A stretch of 64,000 nt of DNA, from positions 3,099,501 through 3,163,500 of the forward strand of contig NC_064047.1 of NCBI RefSeq assembly GCF_932526225.1, in the 5' to 3' direction. A program made the translations under genes and the position numbers. The notes below the pieces were generated by a model. The model worked only from the letters and a program-made list of their open reading frames with translations, was not told the origin of the DNA and made no database searches. The DNA comes from Nematostella vectensis. Taxonomy: Eukaryota; Cnidaria; Anthozoa; Actiniaria; Edwardsiidae. Positions 41,241-54,800 of the stretch are shown here, piece by piece. Position 1 is the first letter of the stretch; each line of letters starts with the position of its first letter.

Positions 41241-44020
41241 ATATATTTTTGTTTGAAAAATCCCTGATCAAAATAGCAAAGCAAAAAAGAAGCTATTTTA
41301 AGCTATTTTAAACACCCAAGGTTGCGGTGGCCGAGGGGTTAAGGCGTTGGACTCGAAATCCAATGGGATCTTCCCGCGCAGGTTCGAATCCTGTCCGCAA
41401 CGATACATTTTTGTTTGAAAAATCCCTGATCAAAATAACAAAGAGGTAAAACAGCTATTTGAAAAACCCATGGTTGCGAAGGCCGAGTGGTTAAGCCGTT
41501 CGACTGGAAATCAAATTGGATCTTAACGCGCAGGCTCGAATCCTGCCCGCAACGGTTCATTTTTCTTCAAACACATTTTTAATACTTTATTGATCCAGTT
41601 GCAATTTCAATGCAGTTTTACCATTTAAAAAAAGTAGGGACGAACATCCAAGGTTGCGGTGGCCGAGTGGTTAAGGCGTTGGACTCGAAAGCCAATTGGA
41701 TCTTCCCGCGCAGGTTCGAATCCTGCCCGCAACGCTTCATTTTGTTTCAACAATCCTTGATCAAAATAGCAAAGCGGAAAAGAAGCTATTTTAAACACCC
41801 AAGGTTGCGGTGGCCGAGTGGTTAAGGCGTTGGACTCGAAATCCAATGGGATCTTCCCGCGCAGGTTCGAATCCTGCCCGCAACGATACATTTTTGTTTA
41901 AAAAATCCCTGATCAAAATAACAAAGAGGTAAAACAGCTATTTGAAAAATCCATGGTTGAGAAGGCCGAGTGGTTAAGCCGTTCGACTGGAAATCAAATG
42001 GGATCTTCCCGCGCAGGCTCGAATCCTGCCCGCAACTATACATTTTTGTTTGAAAAATCCCTAATCAAAATAACAAAGAGGTAAAAGAGCTATTTGAAAA
42101 ATCCAAGGTTACAAAGGCCGAGTGGTTAAGCCGTTCGACTGAAAATCCAACGAGATCTTCGCAGGCAGGCTCGAATCCTACCCGCAACGGTTTTTTTTTC
42201 TTCAAACACATTTTTAATACTTTATTGATCCAGTTGCAATTTCGATGCAGTTTTACCATTTAAAAAAAGTAGGGACGAACATCCAAGGTTGCCGTGGCCG
42301 AGCGGTTAAGGCGTTGGACTAGAAATCCAATGGGATCTTCCCGCGCAGGTTCGAATCCTGCCCGCAATTTTTCATTTTGTTTCAACAATCCTTGATCAAA
42401 ATAGCAAAGCAAATAAGAAGCTATTTTAAACACCCAAGCTTGCGGTGGCCGAGGGGTTAAGGCGTTGGAACCGAAATCCAATGGGATCTTTCCGCGCAGG
42501 TTCGAATCCTGCCCGCAACGATACATTTTTGTTTGAAAAATACCTGATCGAAATAACAAAGAGGTAAAACAGCTATTTGAAAAAGCCATGGTTGCGAAGG
42601 CTGAGTGGTTAAGCCGTTCGACTGGAAATCAAATGGGATCTTAACGCGCAGGCTCGAATCCTGCCCGCAACGGTTCTTTTTTCTTCAAACACATTTTTAA
42701 TACTTTATTGATCCAGTTGCAATTTCAACGCAGTTTTAGCATTTAAAAAAAGTAGGGACGAACATCCAATGTTGCGGTGGCCGAGCGGATAAGGAGTTGG
42801 ACTAGAAATCCAATGGGATCTTCCCGCGCAGGTTCGAATCCTGCCCGCAACGATAGATTTTTCGACATTTTGTTTGAAGAATCCCTTATCAAAATAGCAA
42901 AGCGGAAATGAAGCTTAATCAAAAATCAAAGGTTGCGATGGCCGAGTGGTTAAGGCGGTCGATTAGAAATCCAATGGGATCTTGCCTCGCAGGTTCGAAT
43001 TCTGCCCGCAACGCTTCAATTTGTTTCAACAATCCTTGATCAAAATAGCAAAGCGGAAAAGAAGCTATTTTAAACACCCAAGGTTGCGGTGGCCGAGTGG
43101 TTAAGGCGTTGGACTAGAAATCCAATGGGATCTTCCCGCGCAGGTTCAAATCCTGCCCGCAACGCTTCATTTTGTTTCAACAATCCTTGATCAAAATAGC
43201 AGATCGGAAAAGAAGCTATTTTTAACACCCAAGGTTGCGGTGGCCGAATGGTTAAGGCGTTGGACTCGAAATACAATTGGATCTTCCCGCGCATGTTCGA
43301 ATCCTGCCCGCAACGCTTCATTTTGTTTCAACAATCCTTGATCAAAATAGCAAAGCGGAAAAGAAGCTATTTTAAACACCCAAGGTTGCGGTGGCCGAGG
43401 GGTTAAGGCGTTGGACTCGAAATCCAATGGGATCTTCCCGCGCAGGTTCGAATCCTGCCCGCAACGATACATTTTTGTTTGAAAAGTCCCTGATCAAAAT
43501 AACAAAAAGGTAAAACAGCTATTTGAAAAATCCATGGTTGCGAAGGCCGAGTGTTTAAGCCGTTCGACTGGAAATCAAATGGGATCTTCCCGCGCAGTCT
43601 CGAATCCTGCCCGCAACGATACATTTTTGTTTGAAAAATCCCTAATCAAAATAACAAAGAGGTAAAAGAGCTATTTGAAAAATCCAAGGTTACGAAGGCC
43701 GAGTGGTTAAGCCGTTCGACTGAAAATCCAACGGGATCTTCGCGCGCAGGCTCGAATCCTACCCGCAACGGTTCTTTTTTCTTCAAACACATTTTTAATA
43801 CTTTATTGATCCAGTTGCAATTTCGATGCAGTTTTACCATTTAAAAAAAGTAGGGACGAACATCCAAGGTTGCCGTGGCCGAGCGGTTAAGGCGTTGGAC
43901 TAGAAATCCAATGGGATCTTCCCGCGCAGGTTCGAGTCCTTCCGGCAACAGTATATTTTTTTTAAAAAAATCCCTGATCAAAATAACAAAGAGGTTAAAA
44001 TGCTATTCGAAAAATCCAAG

Positions 44021-47000
44021 GTTGCGGTGGCCGAGTGGTTAAGGCGTTGGACTAGAAATCCAATGGGATCTTCCCGCGCAGGTTCGAATCCTGCCCGCAA
44101 CGCTTTATTTTGTTTCAACAATCCCTGATCAAAATAGCAAAGCAAAAAAAGAAGCTATTTTAAACACCCAAGGTTGCGGTGGCCGAGGGGTTGAGGCGTT
44201 GGACTCGAAATCCAATGGGGTCTTCCCGCGCAGGTTCGAATCCTGCCCGCAACGATACATTTTTGTTTGAAAAATCCCTGATCAAAATAACAAAGAGGTA
44301 AAACAGCTATTTGAAAAATCCATGGTTGCGAAGGCCGAGTGGTTAAGCCGTTCGACTGGAAATCAAATTGGATCTTAACGCGCAGGCTCGAATCCTGCCC
44401 GCAACGGTTCTTTTTTCTTCAAACACATTTTTAATACTTTATTGATCCAGTTGCAATTTCAATGCAGTTTTACCATTTAAAAAAAGTAGCGACGAACATC
44501 CAAGGTTCCGGTGGCCGAGTGGTTAAGGCGTTGGACTCGAAATCCAATTGGATCTTCCCGCGCAGGTTCGAATCCTGCCCGCAACGCTTCATTTTGTTTC
44601 AACAATCCTTGATCAAAATAGCAAAGCGGAAAAGAAGCTATTTTAAACACCCAAGGTTGCGGTGGCCGAGTGGTTAAGGCGTTGGACTCGAAATCCAATG
44701 GGATCTTCCCGCGCAGGTTCGAATCCTGCCCGCAACGATACATTTTTGTTTGAAAAATCCCTGATCAAAATAACAAAGAGGTAAAACAGCTATTTGAAAA
44801 ATCCATGGTTGAGAAGGCCGAGTGGTTAAGCCGTTCGACTGGAAATCAAATGGGATCTTCCCGCGCAGGTTCGAGTCCTTCCGGCAACAATAAATTTTTT
44901 TTTTTTAAATCCCTGATCAAAATAACAAAGAGGTTAAAATGCTATTCGAAAAATCCAAGGTTGCGGTGGCCGAGTGGTTAAGGCGTTGGACTAGAAATCC
45001 AATGGGATCTTCCCGCGCAGGTTCGAATCCTGCCCGCAACGCTTCATTTTGTTTCAACAATCCCTGATCAAAATAGCAAAGCAAAAAAGAAGCTATTTTA
45101 AACACCCAAGGTGGCGGTGGCCGAGTGGTTAAGGCGTTGGACTCGAAATCCAATGGGATCTTCCCGCGCAGGTTCGAATCCTGCCCGCAACGATACATTT
45201 TTGTTTGAAAAATCCCTGATCAAAATAACAAAGAGGTAAAACAGCTATTTGAAAAATCCATGGTTGCGAAGGCCGAGTGGTTAAGCCGTTCGACTGGAAA
45301 TCAAATAGGATCTTAACGCGCAGGCTCGAATCCTGCCCGCAACGGTTCTTTTTTCTTCAAACACATTTTTAATACTTTATTGATCCAGTTGCAATTTCAA
45401 TGCAGTTTTACCATTTAAAAAAAGTAGGGACGAACATCCAAGGTTCCGGTGGCCGAGTGGTTAAGGCGTTGGACTCGAAATCCAATTGGATCTTCCCGCG
45501 CAGGTTCGAATCCTGCCCGCAACGCTTCTTTTTGTTTCAACAATCCTTGATCAAAATAGCAAAGCGGAAAAGAAGCTATTTTACACACCCAAGGTTGCGG
45601 TGGCCGAGTGGTTAAGGCGTTGGATTCGAAATCCAATGGGATCTTCCCGCGCAGGTTCGAATCCTGCCCGCAACGATACATTTTTGTTTGAAAAATCCCT
45701 GATCAAAATAACAAAGAGGTAAAACAGCTATTTGAAAAATCCATGGTTGAGAAGGCCGAGTGGTTAAGCCGTTCGACTGGAAATCAAATGGGATCTTCCC
45801 TCGCAGGTTCGAGTCCTTCCGGCAACAATATATTTTTTTTTTAAAAATCCCTGATCAAAATAACAAAGAGGTTAAAATGCTATTCGAAAAATCCAAGGTT
45901 GCGGTGGCCGAGTGGTTAAGGCGTTGGACTAGAAATCTAATGGGATCTTCCCGCGCAGGTTCGAATCCTGCCCGCAACGCTTCATTTTGTTTCAACAATC
46001 CCTGATCAAAATAGCAAAGCAAAAAAGAAGCTATTTTAAACACCCAAGGTTGCGGTGGCCGAGTGGTTAAGGCGTTGGACTCGAAATCCAATGGGATCTT
46101 CCCGCGCAGGTTTGAATCCTGCCCGCAACGATACATTTTTGTTTGAAAAATCCCTGATCAAAATAACAAAGAGGTAAAACAGCTATTTGAAAAATCCATG
46201 GTTGCGAAGGCCGAGTGGTTAAGCCGTTCGACTGGAAATCAAATTGGATCTTAACGCGCAGGCTCGAATCCTGCCCGCAGCGGTTCTTTTTTCTTCAAAC
46301 ACATTTTTAATACTTTATTGATCCAGTTGCAATTTCAATGCAGTTTTACCATTTAAAAAAAGTAGGGACGAACATCCAAGGTTCCGGTGGCCGAGTGGTT
46401 AAGGCGTTGGACTCGAAATCCAATTGGATCTTCCCGCACAAGTTCGAATCCTGCCCGCAACGCTTCTTTTTGTTTCAACAATCCTTGATCAAAATAGCAA
46501 AGCGGAAAAGAAGCTATTTTACACACCCAAGGTTGCGGTGGCCGAGTGATTAAGGCGTTGGAATCGAAATCCAATGGGATCTTCCCGCGCAGGTTCGAAT
46601 CCTGCCCGCAACGATACATTTTTGTTTGAAAAATCCCTGATCAAAATAACAAAGAGGTAAAACAGCTATTTGAAAAATCCATGGTTGAGAAGGCCGAGTG
46701 GTTAAGCCGTTCGACTGGAAATCAAATGGGATCTTCCCGCGCAGGTTCGAGTCCTTCCGGCAACAATATATATTTTTTTAAAAAATCCCTGATCAAAATA
46801 ACAAAGAGGTTAAAATGCTATTCGAAAAATCCAAGGTTGCGGTGGCCGAGTGGTTAAGGCGTTGGACTAGAAATCCAATGGGATCTTCCCGCGCAGGTTC
46901 GAATCCTGCCCGCAACGCTTCATTTTGTTTCAACAATCCCTGATCAAAATAGCAAAGCAAAAAAGAAGCTATTTTAAACACCCAAGGTTGCGGTGGCCGA

Positions 47001-47551
47001 GGGGTTAAGGCGTTGGACTCGAAATCCAATGGGATCTTCCCGCGCAGGTTCGAATCCTGCCCGCAACGATACATTTTTGTTTGAAAAATCCCTGATCAAA
47101 ATAACAAAGAGGTAAAACAGCTATTTGAAAAATCCATGGTTGCGAAGGCCGAGTGGTTAAGCCGTTCGACTGGAAATCAAATTGGATCTTAACGCGCAGG
47201 CTCGAATCCTGCCCGCAACGGTTCTTTTTTCTTCAAACACATTTTTAATACTTTATTGATCCAGTTGCAATTTCAATGCAGTTTTACCATTTAAAAAAAG
47301 TAGGGACGAACATCAAAGGTTCCGGTGGCCGAGTGGTTAAGGCGTTGGACTCGAAATCCAATTGGATCTTCCCGCGCAGGTTCGAATCCTGCCCGCAACG
47401 CTTCTTTTTGTTTCAACAATCCTTGATCAAAATAGCAAAGCGGAAAAGAAGCTATTTTACACACCCAAGGTTGCGGTGGCCGAGTGGTTAAGGCGTTGGA
47501 CTCGAAATCCAATGGGATCTTCCCGCGCAGGTTCGAATCCTGCCCGCAACG
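44021..47551 (+). tRNA. Array block 7: 938-bp six-gene unit, nearly four copies
   Basis: Unit order AGA, CGA, GGA, CGA, CGA, GGA. Copies start at 44021, 44960, 45898 and 46836. Genes: 44021, 44173, 44325, 44505, 44656, 44808; 44960, 45111, 45263, 45443, 45594, 45746; 45898, 46049, 46201, 46381, 46532, 46684; 46836, 46987, 47139, 47319, 47470 (last GGA absent). Gene 4 of each unit has 5' end GTTCCGG, which leaves a mismatch with 3' CCGCAAC, and it is preserved in all four copies. Confidence 0.94.
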
Positions 47552-47630
47552 ATAGATTTTTCGACATTTTGTTTGAAGAATCCCTTATCAAAATAGCAAA
47601 GCGGAAATGAAGCTTAATCAACAATCAAAG

Positions 47631-50600
47631 GTTGCGATGGCCGAGTGGTTAAGGCGGTCGATTAGAAATCCAATGGGATCTTGCCTCGCAGGTTCGAATC
47701 CTGCCCGCAACGCTTCAATTTGTTTCAACAATCCTTGATCAAAATAGCAAAGCGGAAAAGAAGCTATTTTAAACACCCAAGGTTGCGGTGGCCGAGTGGT
47801 TAAGGCGTTGGACTCGAAATACAATTGGATCTTCCCGCGCAGGTTCGAATCCTGCCCGCTACGCTTCATTTTGTTTCAACAATCCTTGATCAAAATAGCA
47901 AAGCGGAAAAGAAGCTATTTTAAACACCCAAGGTTGCGGTGGCCGAGGGGTTAAGGCGTTGGACTCGAAATCCAATGGGATCTTCCCGCGCAGGTGCGAA
48001 TCCTGCCCGCAACGATACATTTTTGTTTGAAAAATCCCTGATCAAAATAACAAAAGGGTAAAACAGCTATTTGAAAAATCCATGGTTGCGAAGGCCGAGT
48101 GGTTAAGCCGTTCGACTGGAAATCAAATGGGATCTTCCCGCGCATTCTCGAATCCTGCCCGCAACGATACATTTTTGTTTGAAAAATCCCTAATCAAAAT
48201 AACAAAGAGGTAAAAGAGCTATTTGAAAAATCCAAGGTTACAAAGGCCGAGTGGTTAAGCCGTTCGACTGAAAATCCAACGGGATCTTCGCGCGCAGGCT
48301 CGAATCCTACCCGCAACGGTTCTTTTTTCTTCAAACACATTTTTAATACTTTATTGATCCAGTTGCAATTTCGATGCAGTTTTACCATTTAAAAAAAGTA
48401 GGGACGAACATCCAAGGTTGCCGTGGCCTAGCGGTTAAGGCGTTGGACTAGAAATCCAATAAGATCTTCCCGCGCAGGTTCGAGTCCTTCCGGCAACAAT
48501 ATATTTTTTTTTGAAAAATCCCTGATCAAAATAACAAAGGGGTTAAAATGCTATTCGAAAAATCCAAGGTTGCGGTGGCCGAGTGGTTAAGGCGTTGGAC
48601 TAGAAATCCAATGGGATCTTCCCGCACAGGTTCGAATTCTGCCCGCAACGCTTCATTTTGTTTCAACAATCCCTGATCAAAATAGCAAAGCAAAAAAGGA
48701 GCTATTTTAAACACCCAAGGTTGCGGTGGCCGAGGGGTTTAGGGCGTTGGACTCGAAATCCAATGGGATCTTCCCGCGCAGGTTCGAATCCTGCCCGCAA
48801 CGATACATTTTTGTTTGAAAAATCCCTGATCAAAATAACAAAGAGGTAAAACAGCTATTTGAAAAATCCATGGTTGCGAAGGCCGAGTGGTTAAGCCGTT
48901 CGACTGGAAATCAAATTGGATCTTAACGCGCAGGCTCGAATCCTGCCCGCAACGGTTCTTTTTTCTTCAAACACATTTTTAATACTTAAATGATCCAGTT
49001 TCAATTTCGATGCAGTTTTACTATTAAAAAAATAGGGACGAACATCCATGGTTGCGGTGGCCGAGCGGTTAAGACGTTGGACTAGAAGTCCAATGGGATC
49101 TTCCCGCGCAGGTTCGAGTCCTGCCGGCAACGATATATTTTTGTTTGAAAAATCCCTGATCAAAATAACAAAGAGGTAAAACAGCTATTTGAAAAATCCA
49201 TGGTTGCGAAGGCCGAGTGGTTAAGCCGTTCGACTGGAAATCAAATGGGATCTTCCCGAGCAGGCTCGAATCCTGCCAGCAACGATACATTTTTGTTTGA
49301 AAAATCCCTAATCAAAATAACAAAGAGGTAAAAGAGCTATTTGAAAAATCCAAGGTTACGAAGGCCTAGTGGTTAAGCTGTTCGACTGAAAATCCAAAGG
49401 GATCTTCGCGCGCAGGCTCGAATCCTACCCGCAACGGTTCTTTTTTCTTCAAACACATTTTTAATACTTTATTGATCCAGTTGCAATTTCGATGCAGTTA
49501 TACCATTTAAAAAAAGTAGGGACGAACATCCAAGGTTGCCGTGGCCGAGCGGTTAAGGCGTTGGACTAGAAATCCAATGGGATCTTCCCACGCAGGTTCG
49601 AGTCCTTCTGGCAACGATATATTTTTGTTTGAAAAATCCCTGATCAAAATAACAAAGAGGTTAAAATGCTATTCGAAAAATCCAAGGTTGCGGTGGCCGA
49701 GTGGTTAAGGCGTTGGACTAGAAATCCAATGGGATCTTCCCGCGCAGGTTCGAATCCTGCCCGCAACGCTTCATTTTGTTTTAACAATCCCTGATCAAAA
49801 TAGCAAAGCAAAAAAGAAGCTATTTTAAACACCCAAGGTTGCGGTGGCCGAGGGTTTAAGGCGTTGGACTCGAAATCCAATGGGATCTTCCCGCGCAGGT
49901 TCGAATCCTGCCCGCAACGATACATTTTTGTTTGAAAAATCCCTGATCAAAATAACAAAGAGGTAAAACAGCTATTTGAAAAACCCATGGTTGCGAAGGC
50001 CGAGTGGTTAAGCCGTTTGACTGGAAATCAAATTGGATCTTAACGCGCAGGCTCGAATCCTGCCCGCAACGGTTCTTTTTTCTTCAAACACATTTTTAAT
50101 ACTTTATTGATCCAGTTGCAATTTCAATGCAGTTTTACCATTTAAAAAAAGTAGGGACGAACATCCAAGGTTGCGGTGGCCGAGTGGTTAAGGCGTTGGA
50201 CTCGAAAGCCAATTGGATCTTCCCGCGCAGGTTCGAATCCTGCCCGCAACGCTTCATTTTGTTTCAACAATCCTTGATCAAAATAGCAAAGCGGAAAAGA
50301 AGCTATTTTAAACACCCAAGGTTGCGGTGGCCGAGTGGTTAAGGCGTTGGACTCGAAATCCAATGGGATCTTCCCGCGCAGGTTCGAATCCTGCCCGCAA
50401 CGATACATTTTTGTTTGAAAAATCCCTGATCAAAATAACAAAGAGGTAAAACAGCTATTTGAAAAATCCATGGTTGAGAAGGCCGAGTGGTTAAGCCGTT
50501 CGACTGGAAATCAAATGGGATCTTCCCGCGCAGGCTCGAATCCTGCCCGCAACTATACATTTTTGTTTGAAAAATCCCTAATCAAAATAACAAAGAGGTA

Positions 50601-51822
50601 AAAGAGCTATTTGAAAAATCCAAGGTTACTAAGGCCGAGTGTTTAAGCCGTTCGACTGAAAATCCAACGGGATCTTCGCGCGCAGGCTCGAATCCTACCC
50701 GCAACGGTTCTTTTTTCTTCAAACACATTTTTAATACTTTATTGATCCAGTTGCAATTTCGATGCAGTTTTACCATTTAAAAAAAGTAGGGACGAACATC
50801 CAAGGTTGCCGTGGCCAAGCGGTTAAGGCGTTGGACTAGAAATCCAATGGGATCTTCCCGCGCAGGTCCGAGCCCTTTCGGCAACGATATATTTTTGTTT
50901 GAAAAATCCCTAATCAAAATAACAGAGGTTAAAATGCTATTCTAAAAACCCAAGGTTGCGGTGGCCGAGTGGTTAAGGCGTTGGACTAGAAATCCAATGG
51001 GATCTTCCCGCGCAGGTTCGAATGCTGCCCGCAATGCTTCATTTTGTTTCAACAATCCTTGATCAAAATAGCAAAGCAAAAAAGAAGCTATTTTAAACAC
51101 CCAAGGTTGCGGTGGCCGAGGGGTTAAGGCGTTGGACTCGAAATCCAATAGGATCTTTCCGCGCAGGTTCGAATCCTGCCCGCAACGATACATTTTTGTT
51201 TGAAAAATCCCTGATCAAAATAACAAAGAGGTAAAACAGCTATTTGAAAAATCCATGGTTGCGAAGGCCGAGTGGTTAAGCCGTTCGACTGGAAATCAAA
51301 TTGGATCTTAACGCGCAGGCTCGAATCCTGCCCGCAACGGTTCTTTTTTCTTCAAACACATTTTTAATACTTTATTGATCCAGTTGCAATTTCAATGCAG
51401 TTTTACCATTTAAAAAAAGTAGCGACGAACATCCAAGGTTGCGGTGGCCGAGTGGTTAAGGCGTTGGACTCGAAATCCAATTGGATCTTCCCGCGCACGT
51501 TCGAATCCTGCCCGCAACGCTTCTTTTTGTTTCAACAATCCTTGATCAAAATAGCAAAGCGGAAAAGAAGCTATTTTAAACACCCAAGGTTGCGGTGGCC
51601 GAGTGGTTAAGGCGTTGGACTCGAAATCCAATGGGATCTTCCCGCGCAGGTTCGAATCCTGCCCGCAACGATACATTTTTGTTTGAAAAATCCCTGATCA
51701 AAATAACAAAGAGGTAAAACAGCTATTTGAAAAATCCAAGGTTGCGGTGGCCGAGTGGTTAAGGCGTTGGACTAGAAATCCAATGGGATCTTCCCGCGCA
51801 GGTTCGAATCCTGCCCGCAACG
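47631..51822 (+). tRNA. Array block 8: 27 tRNA units
   Basis: 47631 AGA, 47782 CGA, 47933 CGA, 48085 GGA, 48237 GAA, 48417 AGA, 48569 AGA, 48720 CGA (83 nt), 48873 GGA, 49051 AGA, 49203 GGA, 49355 GAA, 49535 AGA, 49687 AGA, 49838 CGA, 49990 GGA, 50170 CGA, 50321 CGA, 50473 GGA, 50625 GAA, 50805 AGA, 50955 AGA, 51106 CGA, 51258 GGA, 51438 CGA, 51589 CGA, 51741 AGA. The part 47139-48954 recurs at +4754 and the part 49051-51822 at +7278. Confidence 0.93.
48720..48802 (+). tRNA. 83-nt tRNA-Ser(CGA) with one extra D-loop base
   Basis: The D arm reads gaggggtttagggcg, one base longer than consensus. Everything else is intact. The +4754 copy at 53474-53556 keeps the insertion but has lost the first G (tttgcgg). 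Confidence 0.75.
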
Positions 51823-51892
51823 ATACATTTTTGTTTGAAAAATCCCTGATCAAAATAACAAAGAGGTAAAACAGCTATTTGAAAAATCCATG

Positions 51893-54800
51893 GTTGCGAA
51901 GGCCGAGTGGTTAAGCCGTTCGACTGGAAATCAAATTGGATCTTAACGCGCAGGCTCGAATCCTGCCCGCAACGGTTCTTTTTTCTTCAAACACATTTTT
52001 AATACTTTATTGATCCAGTTGCAATTTCAATGCAGTTTTACCATTTAAAAAAAGTAGGGACGAACATCCAAGGTTCCGGTGGCCTAGTGGTTAAGGCGTT
52101 GGACTCGAAATCCAATTGGATCTTCCCGCGCAGGTTCGAATCCTGCCCGCAACGCTTCTTTTTGTTTCAACAATCCTTGATCAAAATAGCAAAGCGGAAA
52201 AGAAGCTATTTTACACACCCAAGGTTGCGGTGGCCGAGTGGTTAAGGCGTTGGACTCGAAATCCAATGGGATCTTCCCGCGCAGGTTCGAATCCTGCCCG
52301 CAACGATAGATTTTTCGACATTTTGTTTGAAGAATCCCTTATCAAAATAGCAAAGCGGAAATGAAGCTTAATCAACAATCAAAGGTTGCGATGGCCGAGT
52401 GGTTAAGGCGGTCGATTAGAAATCCAATGGGATCTTGCCTCGCAGGTTCGAATCCTGCCCGCAACGCTTCAATTTGTTTCAACAATCCTTGATCAAAATA
52501 GCAAAGCGGAAAAGAAGCTATTTTAAACACCCAAGGTTGCGGTGGCCGAGTGGTTAAGGCGTTGGACTCGAAATACAATTGGATCTTCCCGCGCAGGTTC
52601 GAATCCTGCCCGCTACGCTTCATTTTGTTTCAACAATCCTTGATCAAAATAGCACAGCGGAAAAGAAGCTATTTTAAACACCCAAGGTTGCGGTGGCCGA
52701 GGGGTTAAGGCGTTGGACTCGAAATCCAATGGGATCTTCCCGCGCAGGTGCGAATCCTGCCCGCAACGATACATTTTTGTTTGAAAAATCCCTGATCAAA
52801 ATAACAAAAGGGTAAAACAGCTATTTGAAAAATCCATGGTTGCGAAGGCCGAGTGGTTAAGCCGTTCGACTGGAAATCAAATGGGATCTTCCCGCGCAGT
52901 CTCGAATCCTGCCCGCAACGATACATTTTTGTTTGAAAAATCCCTAATCAAAATAACAAAGAGGTAAAAGAGCTATTTGAAAAATCCAAGGTTACGAAGG
53001 CCGAGTGGTTAAGCCGTTCGACTGAAAATCCAACGGGATCTTCGCGCGCAGGCTCGAATCCTACCCGCAACGGTTCTTTTTTCTTCAAACACATTTTTAA
53101 TACTTTATTGATCCAGTTGCAATTTCGATGCAGTTTTACCTTTTAAAAAAAGTAGGGACGAACATCCAAGGTTGCCGTGGCCTAGCGGTTAAGGCGTTGG
53201 ACTAGAAATCCAATAAGATCTTCCCGCGCAGGTTCGAGTCCTTCCGGCAACAATATATTTTTTTTTGAAAAATCCCTGATCAAAATAACAAAGGGGTTAA
53301 AATGCTATTCGAAAAATCCAAGGTTGCGGTGGCCGAGTGGTTAAGGCGTTGGACTAGAAATCCAATGGGATCTTCCCTCGCAGGTTCGAATCCTGCCCGC
53401 AACGCTTCATTTTGTTTCAACAATCCCTGATCAAAATAGCAAAGCAAAAAAGGAGCTATTTTAAACACCCAAGTTTGCGGTGGCCGAGGGGTTTAGGGCG
53501 TTGGACTCGAAATCCAATGGGATCTTCCCGCGCAGGTTCGAATCCTGCCCGCAACGATACATTTTTGTTTGAAAAATCCCTGATCAAAATAACAAAGAGG
53601 TAAAACAGCTATTTGAAAAATCCATGGTTGCGAAGGCCGAGTGGTTAAGCCGTTCGACTGGAAATCAAATTGGATCTTAACGCGCAGGCTCGAATCCTGC
53701 CCGCAACGGTTCTTTTTTCTTCAAACACATTTTTAATACTTTATTGATCCAGTTGCAATTTCAATGCAGTTTTACCATTTAAAAAAAGTAGGGACGAACA
53801 TCCAAGGTTCCGGTGGCCGAGTGGTTATGGCGTTGGACTCGAAATCCAATTGGATCTTCCCGCGCAGGTTTGAATCCTGCCCGCAACGCTTCTTTTTGTT
53901 TCAACAATCCTTGATCAAAATAGCAAAGCGGAAAAGAAGCTATTTTAAACACCCAAGGTTGCGGTGGCCGAGTGGTTAAGTCGTTGGACTCGAAATCCAA
54001 TGGGATCTTCCCGCGCAGGTTCGAATCCTGCCCGCAACGATACATTTTTGTTTGAAAAATCCCTGATCAAAATAACAAAGAGGTAAAACAGCTATTTGAA
54101 AAATCCATGGTTGCGAAGGCCGAGTGGTTAAGCCGTTCGACTGGAAATCAAATGGGATCTTCCCGCGCAGGCTCGAATCCTGCCCGCAACGATACATTTT
54201 TGTTTGAAAAATCCCTAATCAAAATAAAAAATGAGGTAAAAAAGCTGTTTGAAAAATCCAAGGTTACGAAGGCCGAGTGGTTAAGCCGTTCGACTGAAAA
54301 TCCAATGGGATCTTCCCGCGCAGGCTCGAATCCTACCCGCAACGGTTCTTTTTTCTTCAAACACATTTTTAATACTTTATTGATCCAGTTGCAATTTCGA
54401 TTAAGTTTTACCATTTAAAAAAAGTAAGGACGAACATCCAAGGTTGCCGTGGCCGAGCGGTTAAGGCGTTGGACTAGAAATCCAGTGGGATCTTCCCGCG
54501 CAGGTTCGAGCCCTTTCGGCAACGATATATTTTTGTTTGAAAAATCCCTGATCAAAATAACAGAGGTTAAAATGCTATTCTAAAAACCCAAGGTTGCCGT
54601 GGCCGAGCGGTTAAGGCGTTGGACTAGAAATCCAATGGGATCTTCCCGCGCAGGTTCGAATCCTGCCCGCAATGCTTCATTTTGTTTCAACAATCCTTGA
54701 TCAAAATAGCAAAGCGGAAAAGAAGCTATTTTAAACACCCAAGGTTGCGGTGGCCGAGTGGTTAAGGCGTTGGACTAGAAATCCAATGGGATCTTCCCGC

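Larger units (their letters stand above)
37375..43950 (+). tRNA. Array block 6: 42 tRNA units with the most varied anticodons
   Basis: 37375 AGA, 37527 AGA, 37678 CGA, 37830 GGA, 37982 GGA, 38162 AGA, 38322 AGA, 38482 AGA, 38633 TAA, 38794 TGA, 38971 GCT, 39123 GAA, 39303 AGA, 39455 AGA, 39606 CGA, 39758 GGA, 39919 AGA, 40070 CGA, 40221 CGA, 40373 AGA, 40524 CGA, 40675 CGA, 40827 GGA, 40979 GAA, 41159 TGA, 41321 CGA, 41473 GGA, 41653 CGA, 41804 CGA, 41956 GGA, 42108 GAA, 42288 AGA, 42439 CGA, 42591 GGA, 42771 AGA, 42932 AGA, 43083 AGA, 43234 CGA, 43385 CGA, 43537 GGA, 43689 GAA, 43869 AGA. The 38162-38971 stretch resembles block 1 material and recurs near 55680-56329. Confidence 0.92.
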